From NCBI GenBank assembly GCA_000378025.1, contig KB899087.1, positions 4,397,501-4,461,500 of the forward strand: a DNA stretch of 64,000 nt, read 5' to 3'. The notes beneath the pieces were generated by a model. That model saw nothing but the letters and a program-made list of their open reading frames with translations. It ran no database searches and was not told the DNA's origin. Position numbers and translations under genes: made by a program. Below, in pieces: positions 34,901 through 45,112 of the stretch (positions are counted from its first letter, which is position 1; each line of letters begins with the position of its first letter). The stretch comes from Xanthobacteraceae bacterium 501b (GTDB taxonomy: Bacteria > Pseudomonadota > Alphaproteobacteria > Rhizobiales > Xanthobacteraceae).

Positions 34901-37570
34901 ATGGGGACGCAGACATCGATGCGGACGCCTCGGCTGGAGTCCGCCCCATCCCGTGCCGCCCGGCCACGGCCGCGGGTCGACCCCGCCAGCAAGGGGGGCG
35001 GCGCGGCCGGCCCCGGCGGGCGGGCCCACCGGGCGGGCAAGAGCGCGCCGGGCGGCTTCCTGCCGGAAGAGGTACGGGGCGTGCTTTCGCGCCGCACGGC
35101 GGAACTGGTCGGCCTCGCCTTGCTGGGCCTGTGCGTGCTGATGCTGCTGGCGCTGGCCACCTGGTCGGCCGACGATCCCAGCTTCAGCCGCTCCAGCGCG
35201 GCGCCGCCGTCCAATCTCCTCAGCGTTCCCGGCGCGGTGTTCGCCGACGTGATGATGCAGCTGTTCGGCGTCGCCGCGCTGGCGGTGGTGCTGCCGGTCG
35301 GCATCTGGGGCTGGCTCGTTCTGACCCATCGCCATCCCGGCCGGCTGCGGGCGCGGCTGATCGCGCTGGTGGTCGGCATCGTGTTCGCGGCCGGCTTCGC
35401 CGCCTGCCTGCCACGCTTTGGCGGCTGGCCGCTGCCGAGCGGGCTGGGCGGCGTGCTGGGCGAGTTCGTGCTGGCGGTGCCGGGCGCGCTGCGCAGCAGC
35501 TGGCTGACCAGCGCCGATTATGCGGTGGTGGGTATCGTCTGCCTGATTGGCGCGGCGCTCACCCTGCCGCTGGCGGTCGGGTTCGGCCTGCGCGCCGACC
35601 CGGAGGAGGACCCGGACGAGGCGCGCCGCGCCCCCGCCGGCTTCGAGGATGACGAGCCGGGCTGGCTGGCCTTCCTGCTCGGCATGATGACCCACGCCGC
35701 GCTGTCGCTGAAGGCGCGGCTGGCGCCCGGTGGCGGGCGTCGCGCCCGCCCGCCCCGCCCCGCGCGCGCCCTGTCGGAGCGGCTGCGCGAGAGCGTCGGC
35801 TTTGGCGGGGCGGAGGAGGACGACCTTGCCGCCCTGCGCAGTGGCCGGCACGAGCCGAGCTTCGGCCGGCGCGAGGCGTTTGACGACGAGGAGGATGTCG
35901 CCGGCTTCGAGAGCGCCGACGATGACCTGCCCGACGCGCTCGACGAGGATTTCGCGCCGCCGCCACCAGCCCCGGCGCCGCGCGCGGCCAAGCGCCCGCC
36001 GCCGCTGCGCTCGATTCGCGGCGGGCGTGCCGCGCTGGAGGAACAGCGCCGACGCTATGCCCTGCCCGGGCTCGACCTGCTGGCGCCGCCACCGCCGCGC
36101 AGCGGGCCGGCGCTCTCGCGCGAGGCGCTGGAGCAGAACGCCCGCGATCTTGAAGGCGTGCTCGACGATTTCGGCGTGCGCGGCGCCATCGTCAATTCCC
36201 GCCCCGGCCCTGTCGTGACGCTCTATGAGCTGGAGCCGGCGCCCGGCATCAAGTCGAGCCGCGTCATCGGCCTCGCCGACGACATCGCCCGCTCGATGAG
36301 CGCGATTTCCGCCCGCGTGGCGGTGATTCCCGGCAAGAACGCCATTGGCATCGAGCTGCCGAACCCCAAGCGCGACAAGGTGCTGCTGCGCGAAATCCTC
36401 GCCGCGCGGGACTTCGGCGAGGCGGCGCACAAGCTCGCCATCGCGCTCGGCAAGACCATTGGCGGCGAGCCTGTCATCGTCGATCTCGCCCGCATGCCGC
36501 ATCTCTTGGTCGCCGGCACGACAGGTTCGGGCAAGTCGGTGGCGATCAACACCATGATCCTCAGCCTGCTGTACCGGCTGCGACCGGAACAGTGCCGCTT
36601 GATCATGATCGACCCGAAGATGCTTGAGCTGTCGACCTATGACGGCATCCCGCATCTGCTCACCCCCGTCGTCACCGATCCGAAGAAGGCGGTGGTGGCG
36701 CTGAAATGGGCGGTGCGCGAGATGGAGGAGCGCTACCGCAAGATGTCGAAGGTCGGCGTGCGCAGCATTGACGGCTTCAATGCCCGTATCGCCGAGGCGC
36801 AGGTCAAGGGCGAGCAGATCGTGCGCACCGTGCAGACCGGCTTCGACAAGGAGACGGGCGAGGCGATCTATGAGCGCGAGGAAATGGACCTCTCGCCCAT
36901 CCCCTATATCGTGGTGGTGGTCGATGAGATGGCCGACCTGATGATGGTGGCCGGCAAGGACATTGAGGGCGCGATCCAGCGTCTCGCCCAGATGGCCCGC
37001 GCCGCCGGCATCCACCTCATCATGGCGACCCAGCGGCCGAGCGTGGACGTCATCACCGGCACCATCAAGGCGAACTTCCCGACCCGGATTTCCTTCCAGG
37101 TGACCTCGAAGATCGACAGCCGCACCATTCTCGGCGAGATGGGCGCCGAGCAGCTGCTGGGCCAGGGCGACATGCTCTACATGGCCGGCGGCGGGCGGAT
37201 TTCCCGCGTCCACGGCCCCTTCGTCTCCGACCAGGAGGTCGAGCGGGTGGTCGAGCACCTGAAGGCGCAGGGCGCCCCCGATTATCTCGACGCGGTGACG
37301 GTCGATCTCGACAGCGAGGGCGAGGACGGCGCCGTCTTCGACAAGAGCGGCATGGGCGGCGAGGAGGGTGGCGATCTCTACAGCCAAGCGGTGGCGGTGG
37401 TGCTGCGCGACAAGAAGTGCTCCACCTCCTACATCCAGCGCCGGCTGCAGATCGGTTATAACCGCGCTGCCTCGCTGGTCGAGCGGATGGAGCGCGAGGG
37501 GCTGGTCGGCCCGGCCAACCATGCCGGCAAGCGCGAGATTCTCGTCGAGGGCGGCGGGGAGGGCTATTGA
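34901..37570 (+). CDS. ftsK: DNA translocase FtsK
   Basis: 889 residues. There are four or five N-terminal membrane helices (about 65-225), a Pro/Ala/Glu-rich linker to about 420, and the motor domain: [28 protein letters not shown], Walker A in [13 protein letters not shown] at about 543, Walker B in [12 protein letters not shown]. The C-terminal gamma winged helix ([39 protein letters not shown], about 825-865) reads KOPS sites and activates XerD. It pumps chromosome termini through the closing septum and aids dimer resolution. ATG 34901 sits 47 bases after the aminotransferase stop; AAGGA lies 13 bases upstream. Confidence 0.96.
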   Translation: MGTQTSMRTPRLESAPSRAARPRPRVDPASKGGGAAGPGGRAHRAGKSAPGGFLPEEVRGVLSRRTAELVGLALLGLCVLMLLALATWSADDPSFSRSSAAPPSNLLSVPGAVFADVMMQLFGVAALAVVLPVGIWGWLVLTHRHPGRLRARLIALVVGIVFAAGFAACLPRFGGWPLPSGLGGVLGEFVLAVPGALRSSWLTSADYAVVGIVCLIGAALTLPLAVGFGLRADPEEDPDEARRAPAGFEDDEPGWLAFLLGMMTHAALSLKARLAPGGGRRARPPRPARALSERLRESVGFGGAEEDDLAALRSGRHEPSFGRREAFDDEEDVAGFESADDDLPDALDEDFAPPPPAPAPRAAKRPPPLRSIRGGRAALEEQRRRYALPGLDLLAPPPPRSGPALSREALEQNARDLEGVLDDFGVRGAIVNSRPGPVVTLYELEPAPGIKSSRVIGLADDIARSMSAISARVAVIPGKNAIGIELPNPKRDKVLLREILAARDFGEAAHKLAIALGKTIGGEPVIVDLARMPHLLVAGTTGSGKSVAINTMILSLLYRLRPEQCRLIMIDPKMLELSTYDGIPHLLTPVVTDPKKAVVALKWAVREMEERYRKMSKVGVRSIDGFNARIAEAQVKGEQIVRTVQTGFDKETGEAIYEREEMDLSPIPYIVVVVDEMADLMMVAGKDIEGAIQRLAQMARAAGIHLIMATQRPSVDVITGTIKANFPTRISFQVTSKIDSRTILGEMGAEQLLGQGDMLYMAGGGRISRVHGPFVSDQEVERVVEHLKAQGAPDYLDAVTVDLDSEGEDGAVFDKSGMGGEEGGDLYSQAVAVVLRDKKCSTSYIQRRLQIGYNRAASLVERMEREGLVGPANHAGKREILVEGGGEGY

Positions 37571-37751
37571 GCCGATGACGGCCTCTCCCACCTTCCGCCC
37601 GTCGACCCCTGACGCAGCGTCGGGGCCACAGGATCGCCACAGCGGCGCGCTACCCGCTGCATCGACACCGACATGCGCCCCCGGTCGCTTTCGCGCCGCG
37701 CGCCCAGCCAGACGTGCGCCCCGCGAGACGTGCTCCAGCGAGATTTGCCCC

Positions 37752-38507
37752 ATGCGCCCCATGTTCCGTATCTGCGCCGCCGCCCTCCTGCTCCTGCCGG
37801 CGGTGTTCCTGCCCGCAGGGCTTGCGCTGGCGGAGGTGTCGCCCTCCTTCGTGCCGGTGCCGCCGAAGAAGCCGGCGGCGCTGATGCGCACCGCCCAGGC
37901 AGGCCCCGCCGCCGCCTCGGCGGCCGCGACCGCGGCTCCCGCCGCCAATCCCGACATTCAGGTCGCCGCTGCGGCGAACCAGCGCGCGGCCAATGAGACG
38001 GTCCAGCGCATCAACGATTATTTCAACAGCTTCAAGACGATGATCGGCGATTTCGTGCAGGTCGATCCCAATGGCGACCGCCAGCAGGGCCAGTTCTACA
38101 TCCTGAAGCCGGGCCGGGTGCTGTTCGAGTATGAGGCGCCGAGCCGGATCGAGCTGGTGGCGGACGGGCGCTCGGTGGCGGTGCGCGACAAGAAGCTGAA
38201 GACGCAGGACATTTCCCCGCTTTCCGCCACCCCGCTGCGCTTCCTGCTGTCGGAAAACTTCAACCTCGCCCGCAACGCAAACGTGACCGGCGTCTACCAG
38301 GATGACATCTTCGCCACGGTGGTGATCGAGGAAAAGCAGCCCATGGTCGGCACCTACCGGCTGATGATCATGTTCGACGCCAAGACCATGCAGCTGAAGC
38401 AGTGGACCGTCACCGACCCGCAGGGCTACGACACCACGGTCGCGGTCTCCAATCTCGACACCTCGCAGCGGCCGGACCCGATGCTGTTCGTCATCAACCG
38501 GAATTGA
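37752..38507 (+). CDS. lolA: Outer-membrane lipoprotein carrier protein LolA family
   Basis: 251 residues: signal peptide (FRICAAALLLLPAVFLPAGLALA), a Pro/Ala-rich linker to about 75, then a LolA barrel: VQRINDYFNSFKTMIGDFVQVDPNGDRQQGQFYILKPGRVLFEYE (in parts), DISPLSATPLRFLL, and IIEE-type central strands ending with VAVSNLDTSQRPDPMLFVIN. LolA shuttles lipoproteins across the periplasm from LolCDE to the outer membrane. ATG 37752 or 37761 is the start. The linker before the barrel is longer than in E. coli LolA, as usual in Rhizobiales. ftsK-lolA-xthA is a common alphaproteobacterial order. Confidence 0.9.
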   Translation: MRPMFRICAAALLLLPAVFLPAGLALAEVSPSFVPVPPKKPAALMRTAQAGPAAASAAATAAPAANPDIQVAAAANQRAANETVQRINDYFNSFKTMIGDFVQVDPNGDRQQGQFYILKPGRVLFEYEAPSRIELVADGRSVAVRDKKLKTQDISPLSATPLRFLLSENFNLARNANVTGVYQDDIFATVVIEEKQPMVGTYRLMIMFDAKTMQLKQWTVTDPQGYDTTVAVSNLDTSQRPDPMLFVINRN

Positions 38508-38523
38508 GGGGGGCGAAACCCGT

Positions 38524-38691
38524 GTCCCGGACAAGCCGCGCCGCGCGCGGCGCCGATCCGGGACCTAGCGTTAGACTCTTCGGCTCAAGCCTCTTGGGCT
38601 GAACTGAACCGCTTTCCATGGGGTGCCTTCGGCGGGTTCTTGCGCTGGGTCCCGGCGCGGCGCTCCGCCTGCGGCTACGCTTGGCCGGGAC
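38524..38691. repeat. Two REP-like palindromes between lolA and xthA
   Basis: GTCCCGGA (38524-38531) pairs with TCCGGGAC (38557-38564), and GTCCCGGC (38649-38656) pairs with GCCGGGAC (38684-38691). The second unit is in inverted orientation with respect to flanking bases. Same class as the first unit of the 15200 cluster. Confidence 0.6.
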
Positions 38692-38771
38692 ACGAGCGGC
38701 CTGCCGTTCACCTTCGGCGGAACATGCTCTAGTGTCGCGGCCGATTCCCGCCCCGCGAAGGTTCCCCCGCT

Positions 38772-39590
38772 TTGCCGCTCTCCATCGCCACCTGGAACAT
38801 CAATTCGGTGCGCCTGCGCATCGGCCTCGTCGCCAAGCTCGCCGAGGAACACCAGCCGGACGTCATCTGCCTGCAGGAGACCAAGACGCCGGACGACCGC
38901 TTTCCGCTGAAGGAAGCGGCCAAGTTCGGCTATCCCCACGCCGCCATCCATGGCCAGAAGGGCTATCACGGCGTCGCCATCCTCTCGAAGCGGCCCTTCG
39001 AGGCGGTGAGCCGGCAGGGCTTCTGCGACATGGGCGATGCGCGCCACATTTCGGTGGTACTGGGCCGCGAGGCGGGGCTCACCGCGCCGCTGACCATCCA
39101 TAATTTCTACATTCCGGCCGGCGGCGACGTTCCCGACCCTGAGGTGAACGAGAAGTTCCGCCACAAGCTCGCCTTTCTCGACGAGGCGACCGCCTGGGAG
39201 CACCTGCACCCGCAGGACCCCATGGCGCGCTCGGTGCTGGTGGGCGATCTCAACATCGCCCCGCTGGAGGCCGATGTGTGGAGCCACAAGCAGCTTCTCG
39301 ACGTGGTCAGCCATACGCCTGTTGAGGTCGACAAGCTGGCGAAGCTGCAGGCGGCGGGGAACTGGGTGGATGTGATGCGCACCTTCATCCCGCCGCAGGA
39401 GAAGCTCTACACCTGGTGGAGCTACCGCGCCGCCGACTGGGCCGCTTCCAATCGCGGCCGGCGGCTCGACCATGTGTGGGCGACCCCGGCGCTGGCCCCC
39501 ACCGCCCGGGCGCTCACCGTGCTGCGCGAGGCGCGGGGCTGGGAACGGCCTTCCGACCATGTGCCCGTCATCGCCAGCTTCGACTCCTAG
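38772..39590 (+). CDS. xthA: Exodeoxyribonuclease III / AP endonuclease (XthA)
   Basis: 272 residues of the exonuclease III family, cutting DNA at abasic sites in base-excision repair. The conserved residues are in place: IATWNINSVRLRI (Asn), VICLQETKTPD (catalytic Glu), GDLNIAPLEADVW (Asp-x-Asn), RRLDHVWATP and RPSDHVPVIASF (His). The start is TTG 38772, which gives the normal N-terminus PLSIATWNINS; no ATG is available at that place. It follows lolA after 264 bases containing REP-like elements. Confidence 0.95.
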   Translation: MPLSIATWNINSVRLRIGLVAKLAEEHQPDVICLQETKTPDDRFPLKEAAKFGYPHAAIHGQKGYHGVAILSKRPFEAVSRQGFCDMGDARHISVVLGREAGLTAPLTIHNFYIPAGGDVPDPEVNEKFRHKLAFLDEATAWEHLHPQDPMARSVLVGDLNIAPLEADVWSHKQLLDVVSHTPVEVDKLAKLQAAGNWVDVMRTFIPPQEKLYTWWSYRAADWAASNRGRRLDHVWATPALAPTARALTVLREARGWERPSDHVPVIASFDS

Positions 39591-39699
39591 ACACGACGCC
39601 AGCCCTCGGGGCAGAAGCCTGCGCGGCGGGCCTCGCCTTTCCGCAAGCGCCGTTATAGGTTGCGCCTGAACCCGATCCGACCCAGCCGAGGAAGCCTCC

Positions 39700-39909
39700 T
39701 TGTCCCGCGCTCTCTCCCGCCTGTGCCGCACCTTCGCTCTTTCGCTCGCGCTCGGTGGCGCGCTGGCGCTGGGTGGCTGCGGCGTGAAAGGCCCGCTGGA
39801 GCCGCCGCCGAACTCGCCGCAGGCTCAGCCCGGCCCGGACGGCAAGGTGCCGAAGGATACCGGCCTGGTGAAGCCGAAGACGCCTTTCATCCTCGACGGC
39901 CTGCTCTGA
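39700..39909 (+). CDS. Small lipoprotein, LptM (YifL)-like
   Basis: 69 residues with a lipoprotein signal: hydrophobic helix FALSLALGGALALGG and lipobox LGGCGVKGPLEPP, Cys at about 28. The G-x-KGPL sequence directly after the Cys is the hallmark of LptM/YifL proteins, which assist LptD oxidative maturation in E. coli. The TTG start is supported by GAGGAAG six bases upstream. It lies 13 bases before lysA, the same arrangement seen widely in Proteobacteria. Confidence 0.88.
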   Translation: MSRALSRLCRTFALSLALGGALALGGCGVKGPLEPPPNSPQAQPGPDGKVPKDTGLVKPKTPFILDGLL

Positions 39910-39922
39910 CCACCGAAGCGCC

Positions 39923-41191
39923 ATGCATCATTTCGCCTATCGTGACGGCATCCTCCACGCCGAGGATGTAAGCCTTGTCGACATCGCGCGCGCGGTCGGC
40001 ACTCCCTTCTATGCCTATTCCACCGCGACGCTGGAGCGGCACCACCGGGTGTTCACCGAGGCCTTCGCCGACATGCGCACCACGCTGTGCTACGCGGTGA
40101 AGGCTAATTCCAACCAGGCGGTGATCCGCACCTTCGCCAAGCTGGGCGCGGGGGCCGACATCGTCTCCGGCGGCGAATTGAAGCGGGCGCTGGCGGCCGG
40201 TGTCGAGCCGCGCAAGATCGTGTTCTCCGGCGTCGGCAAGACGCGCGAGGAAATGGCGGCGGCGCTCGATGCCGGCATCATGTGCTTCAATGTGGAGAGC
40301 GAGCCGGAACTGCTGACCCTCTCGGAAGTGGCGGTGAGCCACGGGGTCGCCGCGCCGATCTCGATCCGCGTCAATCCGGACGTCGACGCCAAGACCCACC
40401 ACAAGATTTCCACCGGCAAGTCGGACAACAAGTTCGGCATTCCGGTGTCGCGGGCGCGCGAGGTCTATCGCCACGCCGCCGCCCTGCCAGGGCTGCGCAT
40501 CACCGGCGTCGACATGCATATCGGCAGCCAGATCACCGATCTCGGCCCGTTCGACAACGCCACCGCGCTGCTGGTGGAACTTGCCCGCGACCTGATGGCG
40601 GACGGGCACCCGCTGACCCATCTCGACCTCGGCGGCGGGCTCGGCGTTCCCTATGTCGCCGGCGAGGCCGAGCCGCCGCTGCCTTCCGCCTATGCGGCGC
40701 TGGTGAAGCGGCACACGCATAATCTCGGCCTCGGGCTCGTCTTCGAGGTCGGGCGCATGCTGGTGGCCAATGCCGGCATCCTCGTCACCCGGGTGCTCTA
40801 TGTGAAGGAAGGCGAGGGCAAGCACTTCGTCATCGTCGACGCGGCGATGAACGATCTCATCCGCCCGACGCTCTACGACGCCCATCACGAAATTTTGCCC
40901 GTGCGCGAGGCGGTGCCCGGAGAGGGGCAGATGGTCGCGGATGTGGTCGGGCCGGTGTGCGAATCCGGCGATTTCCTGGCGCTGGGGCGGCGGCTGCCCG
41001 GGCTGAAGGCCGGCGATCTCATCGCGGTGATGACCGCCGGCGCCTATGGCGCGGTGCAGGCCTCCACCTACAATACGCGCCCGCTGATCCCGGAAGTGCT
41101 GGCCAGGGGTGGCGAATTCGCGATTGTGCGGCCGCGCGTCGAGGTCGACGAACTCATCGCGCTCGACCGGATTCCCGGCTGGCTGGCCTGA
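39923..41191 (+). CDS. lysA: Diaminopimelate decarboxylase
   Basis: 422 residues, fold-type III PLP enzyme converting meso-diaminopimelate to L-lysine. Motifs are PFYAYSTATLERHHRVF, the PLP lysine in LCYAVKANSNQAVIR, VSGGELKRALAAG, DMHIGSQITDLGPF, LDLGGGLGVPY, EVGRMLVANAG and GPVCESGDFLALGR with the catalytic Cys. ATG 39923 lies 13 bases after the lipoprotein stop, so the two are cotranscribed. Length is normal. TIGR02302 follows after 162 bases. Confidence 0.97.
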   Translation: MHHFAYRDGILHAEDVSLVDIARAVGTPFYAYSTATLERHHRVFTEAFADMRTTLCYAVKANSNQAVIRTFAKLGAGADIVSGGELKRALAAGVEPRKIVFSGVGKTREEMAAALDAGIMCFNVESEPELLTLSEVAVSHGVAAPISIRVNPDVDAKTHHKISTGKSDNKFGIPVSRAREVYRHAAALPGLRITGVDMHIGSQITDLGPFDNATALLVELARDLMADGHPLTHLDLGGGLGVPYVAGEAEPPLPSAYAALVKRHTHNLGLGLVFEVGRMLVANAGILVTRVLYVKEGEGKHFVIVDAAMNDLIRPTLYDAHHEILPVREAVPGEGQMVADVVGPVCESGDFLALGRRLPGLKAGDLIAVMTAGAYGAVQASTYNTRPLIPEVLARGGEFAIVRPRVEVDELIALDRIPGWLA

Positions 41192-41353
41192 GCCCACCGC
41201 GCTCGCTGCCGCCTTCTGTGCCGCCGGCGCGTTCTCACGCGGTGATGATGGGTTGAGCGTGCCCGTTCCAGCGGCAGGGCTGGCGCGCCGGATCGCCCAT
41301 GTTAAGGTGACGCTGGGGCTGGTGTGGACCTGAGAGCGTCGGAGGTCAGCCGC

Positions 41354-44182
41354 GTGACGGCAACACCGGAAGGTATGGAAGGCGAGGGCCGCCCGGCAGC
41401 GGCCGCTGGCGTGCGCGCCGAGATGGCACGCGCCGGCGAGCGCCGGGCCGGCGGGCAAAGCAGTTCTGCCGGGCGCCTCATGGGCGCCGCGCTGCAGCGG
41501 GCCTGGGGCGTGCTGCTGTGGGAGCGCGTCTGGCCCGCCATGGTCGCGCTCGGCGCCGCGCTCGGCCTGTTTCTCATCGCCTCCTGGCTCGGCCTCTGGC
41601 TGTCGCTGCCGCCCTATGGCCGCATCATCGGCCTTGTGCTCTTCGCCGCCCTGTTCGCCCTGGCGCTGGTGCCGGCGCTGCGCATCCGGCCGCCTTCGGC
41701 CAGCGAGGCGCTGGCGCGGCTCGACCGCGAGAGCCACCTGCCGCACCGGCCGGCCACAGCCCTTTCCGACCATCTCGCCTCCAAGCCCGACGATCCGGTC
41801 GGCGCCGCGCTGTGGCGGGCGCATCTGGCGCGGATGTCGGCGCAGATCGGCAGCCTGCGCGTCGGCCTGCCGGCACCGGGCGTCGCCGCCAAGGACGGGC
41901 AGGCGCTGCGGGCGCTGGTGCTGCTCGGGGTGATCGCCACCTTCTTCATGGTGCCGGGCGACCATCTGCGCCGCATCGCCGCCGCCTTCGACTGGGCCGA
42001 GCTGGTGCCGCCCAAGCCCTACCGCGTCGATGCCTGGGTGACGCCGCCCGGCTATACCGGCCGCGCGCCGATCATGCTGCCGGGCCTGCGCTCGCAAGAG
42101 GTGGCGCAGGGCACGGCGGCCGCCCCGCCGGAGGCGGGCGCGACCTATGAGGCGAGCGCGATGACCGTGCCGGCCGGCAGCGAGCTGGTGGTGCGGATTA
42201 TCGGGCTGGACGACGCCAAGCTGGTGACGCAGGGCGGCATCGCCGCCGCGCCGCCGAAGGAGAGCGAAACCCCGGCCGCAACCGGAGCTGCGGCGCCGGC
42301 GACCAACCCTGCGCCAGCCGCCGCCAGCGGCGATGAGCGGCGCTTCGTCATCGCCAGCGATGGCACGGCCCGGATCGAGGGGCCGGACGGGCGCTTCGTC
42401 TCCTGGCATTTCCGCGCCCAGCCGGACAACCCGCCGACCATCGAACTGACCAAGGAGCCGCAGGCCTCGGGCACCAACGCGCTGGCGCTAAGCTACAAGG
42501 CCGAGGACGATTACGGCATCGCCGGCGCCGAGGCGCGCTTCACCGCCCTGCCGCCGCCCCCACCGCTGCACGCGCTGAAGAACGCGCCGAAGCCCGCCGA
42601 GCCCCGCCCGCTGGTCGAGGCGCCGAACTTCCCGCTGCCGCTGGTCGGCGGCCGCTCCAAGGTGGCGAGCGGGCAGACGACCAAGGACTTCACCGAGAAC
42701 CCGTGGGCGGGCAGCCGGGTGGAGATGGTTCTGGTGGTGCGCGACCAGGCCGGCAATGTCGGCCAGTCAAAGCCGCGCAGCCTCACACTGCCGCAGCGCA
42801 GCTTCTCCAACCCGCTGGCGCGGGCGCTGATCGACGAGCGGCGGCTGTTGGCGCTCGACGTCAATACGCGCGAACGGGTGCAGGCGGGGCTCGACGCGCT
42901 GTCGATCGCGCCTGATGTGTTCACCCCCGATCCCTCGCACTATATGGGCCTGCGCACCGCCTCGTTCCGGCTTGCCAATGCCCGCAGCGACGAGGATCTG
43001 CGCGGCGTGGTCGACTATCTCTGGGAAGTGGCGGTCCGCATCGAGGATGGTGACCTCTCCGATGTCGAGAAGCGGCTGCGCGACGCCCAGCAGGCGCTGC
43101 AGAACGCGCTGGAGAACAATGCTCCGGACGAGGAGATCCAGAAGCTGGCGCAGGAACTGCGCGAGGCGATGAACGAGTTTATGAAAGCGCTCGCGCAGGA
43201 GGCGCAGCGCAACCCGAACCGCGCCGACAACCAGCCGGCCGACCCTAACACCCGCACGGTCCGCCCGCAGGACCTGCAGAAGATGCTCGACCGCATCGAG
43301 GACATGGCGAAGAACGGCGCCCGCGACGCGGCCCGGCAGATGCTGAGCGAGCTGCAGAACATGCTGAACGGCCTGCAGGCCGGCCGGCAGCAGCAGCGCC
43401 AGCAGGGCCAGAGCCAGATGTCCCAGTCGATGGACCAGCTCGGCGACATGATCCGCCGGCAGCAGCAGCTGCGCGACCGCACCTTCAAGGAAGGCCGCGA
43501 GGGCCAGCAGGACCAGGCGTTCAACGAGCTGAAGCAGAACCAGGAGCAACTGCGCGAGCAGCTGCGCCAGCTGCGCGAGAAGATGCAGCAGGCCATGCGC
43601 GAACAAGGCCAGCAGGGACAGCAGGGACAGCAGGGACAGCAGGGCCAACAAGGCGAAGGTCAGCAGGGCCAGGGTCAGCAAGGCCAGGGTCAGCAAGGAC
43701 AACAGGGCCAGGGTCGCGGCCAGGGGCAGGGCCAAGGCCAAGGGCAAGGGCAGGGCCAAGGGCAGGGCCAAGGCCAGGGCATGCCGGGCGAGGGCGGCTT
43801 CGCCCAGGCCGAGCAGGCGATGCGCGAGGCCGAGCAGGCGCTGGGCGAGGGCGACGGCACCGGCGCGGTCGATGCGCAGAGCGAGGCGCTGCAGGCGCTG
43901 CGCCGCGGCGCCCAGCAGATGGCCGAGGCGATGCAGCAGCAGGGCCAGCCCGGCGGCGAAGGACCCGGCGGCCCTTCCGGCCAGACCGCCGAGCGCACCG
44001 ACCCGCTCGGCCGGCCGATGCGCTCACGCGACTATGGCGACGACAATACGGTGAAGGTTCCGGAAGAGATCGACATGCAGCGCGCCCGCCGCGTGCTGGA
44101 GGAACTGCGCCGCCGCTTCGGCGAGCCCGATCGACCGCGCCTTGAGCTGGACTATCTGGAACGGCTGCTGCGCGACTTCTGA
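41354..44182 (+). CDS. TIGR02302 family (DUF4175) envelope protein
   Basis: 942 residues. Two membrane helices at about 55-95 (VWPAMVALGAALGLFLIASWLGLWL) and one at about 185-205 anchor a periplasmic part with an Ig-like strand region (RVDAWVTPPGYTGRAP). Then comes a long helical segment (about 590-740), and a low-complexity Gln/Gly tract at about 750-812 encoded by 43603-43790. A conserved end follows (GRPMRSRDYGDDNTVKVPEE). The family is Alphaproteobacteria-specific and of unknown function. It is almost always near lysA and ftsEX, hinting at a cell-wall or division role. GTG 41354 is preferred because GGAGG lies eight bases upstream; a GTG ten codons earlier has none. Confidence 0.88.
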   Translation: MTATPEGMEGEGRPAAAAGVRAEMARAGERRAGGQSSSAGRLMGAALQRAWGVLLWERVWPAMVALGAALGLFLIASWLGLWLSLPPYGRIIGLVLFAALFALALVPALRIRPPSASEALARLDRESHLPHRPATALSDHLASKPDDPVGAALWRAHLARMSAQIGSLRVGLPAPGVAAKDGQALRALVLLGVIATFFMVPGDHLRRIAAAFDWAELVPPKPYRVDAWVTPPGYTGRAPIMLPGLRSQEVAQGTAAAPPEAGATYEASAMTVPAGSELVVRIIGLDDAKLVTQGGIAAAPPKESETPAATGAAAPATNPAPAAASGDERRFVIASDGTARIEGPDGRFVSWHFRAQPDNPPTIELTKEPQASGTNALALSYKAEDDYGIAGAEARFTALPPPPPLHALKNAPKPAEPRPLVEAPNFPLPLVGGRSKVASGQTTKDFTENPWAGSRVEMVLVVRDQAGNVGQSKPRSLTLPQRSFSNPLARALIDERRLLALDVNTRERVQAGLDALSIAPDVFTPDPSHYMGLRTASFRLANARSDEDLRGVVDYLWEVAVRIEDGDLSDVEKRLRDAQQALQNALENNAPDEEIQKLAQELREAMNEFMKALAQEAQRNPNRADNQPADPNTRTVRPQDLQKMLDRIEDMAKNGARDAARQMLSELQNMLNGLQAGRQQQRQQGQSQMSQSMDQLGDMIRRQQQLRDRTFKEGREGQQDQAFNELKQNQEQLREQLRQLREKMQQAMREQGQQGQQGQQGQQGQQGEGQQGQGQQGQGQQGQQGQGRGQGQGQGQGQGQGQGQGQGQGMPGEGGFAQAEQAMREAEQALGEGDGTGAVDAQSEALQALRRGAQQMAEAMQQQGQPGGEGPGGPSGQTAERTDPLGRPMRSRDYGDDNTVKVPEEIDMQRARRVLEELRRRFGEPDRPRLELDYLERLLRDF

Positions 44183-44322
44183 TTCGCCGCCGCTTGCCCG
44201 AGCGCCAGCCCGGACGGCGATGCCGCTCCGGGGGCGCCCCGGCTCGTCTTCGGCAGAGCCCAGGCACGCCGCCGCCCGTGGCGCCGGGGTGCGGGGGCGG
44301 AGCTGCGAGCGGCCGCCGGTCG

Positions 44323-44910
44323 CTATTTCTCCGCGTCGGGGATGTAGCCGATGAAGGGCAGCTGGCGGAACGCATGCGAGACGTCCATGCCATAGCCGAC
44401 GACGAAATAGTCCGGGCAGGCAAAGCCGACGAAATCCGCTGTGATCTGCACCGCGCGCTTGTGCGGCTTTTCCAGCAGCACGGCGACCAGCACCCGTCGG
44501 GCGCCGCGCGCCGCCAGCAGGTCCTTGGCGAAGGCGAGGGTGCGGCCGGATTCGAGAATGTCGTCGATCAGCAGCACGTCGCGCCCGCGCACATCGGTCT
44601 CGATGTCGCGCAGCACCGTCACCTGGCCGGAAGAAACGCGCGCGTCGCGATAGCTCGACAGGGTGATGAACTCCACCTCCGGCGCCAGCCCGGCATGGTG
44701 CATGGCGCGGATGAGATCGGCGGCGAAGACGAAGCTGCCCTTCAGCACCGCGATGACCACCAGCTTTTCCGGCGCGGCCGCGACGATCTCGTCCACCAGC
44801 TCCCGATTGCGGGCGGCGATGGTCTCGGCGTCGAACAGCACCTCGATCCGGGCATCGCGATAGGCGGGACCTGCATCGGTGGTCGTCGGGGCGGCATTTT
44901 CTTGCGTCAT
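44323..44910 (-). CDS. hpt: Hypoxanthine phosphoribosyltransferase
   Basis: 195 residues. The PRPP-binding motif VLLIDDILESGRTLAFAK is diagnostic of purine phosphoribosyltransferases, and LVVIAVLKGSFVFAADLIRAM and DYFVVGYGMD complete the HGPRT pattern. It salvages hypoxanthine and guanine to IMP and GMP. ATG 44910 has GAGGAAG five bases upstream. The gene lies divergent from ftsE and convergent with TIGR02302, interrupting an otherwise codirectional envelope/division block. Confidence 0.93.
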   Translation of the reverse strand: MTQENAAPTTTDAGPAYRDARIEVLFDAETIAARNRELVDEIVAAAPEKLVVIAVLKGSFVFAADLIRAMHHAGLAPEVEFITLSSYRDARVSSGQVTVLRDIETDVRGRDVLLIDDILESGRTLAFAKDLLAARGARRVLVAVLLEKPHKRAVQITADFVGFACPDYFVVGYGMDVSHAFRQLPFIGYIPDAEK

Positions 44911-45112
44911 CGGCTTCCTCTCGCGCGGCAGGTGGCGCACGCTGCTGGCGCACCCTGTGCTTTGTCGGCAGGATGAACGGGCCGCCCCCGCGCGTCCAGC
45001 GGGGTTTCCCGCTACCGTGCGGCATGCCCGTCTTTTGCGACGGCGCGCACACGCTATGTTAGAGGTCGCGGCAGCAGAATCAGCGGGGGTCCCTCCGCCG
45101 AAGGATTGAGTC

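Noticed and set aside
34775-37957. Minus-strand frame of about 1060 codons opposite ftsK
   Set aside because: Antisense of an unmistakable FtsK; composition-driven, no start signal, no recognisable motif.
42767-43771. Leucine-rich minus-strand frame resembling a membrane protein
   Set aside because: It is the complement of the Gln/Gly and helical parts of TIGR02302 (CAG repeats read as CTG), hence artificial Leu runs.
43603-43790. CRISPR-like or minisatellite array
   Set aside because: The periodicity follows codons for Gln and Gly inside one open frame; there are no conserved repeats with unique spacers.
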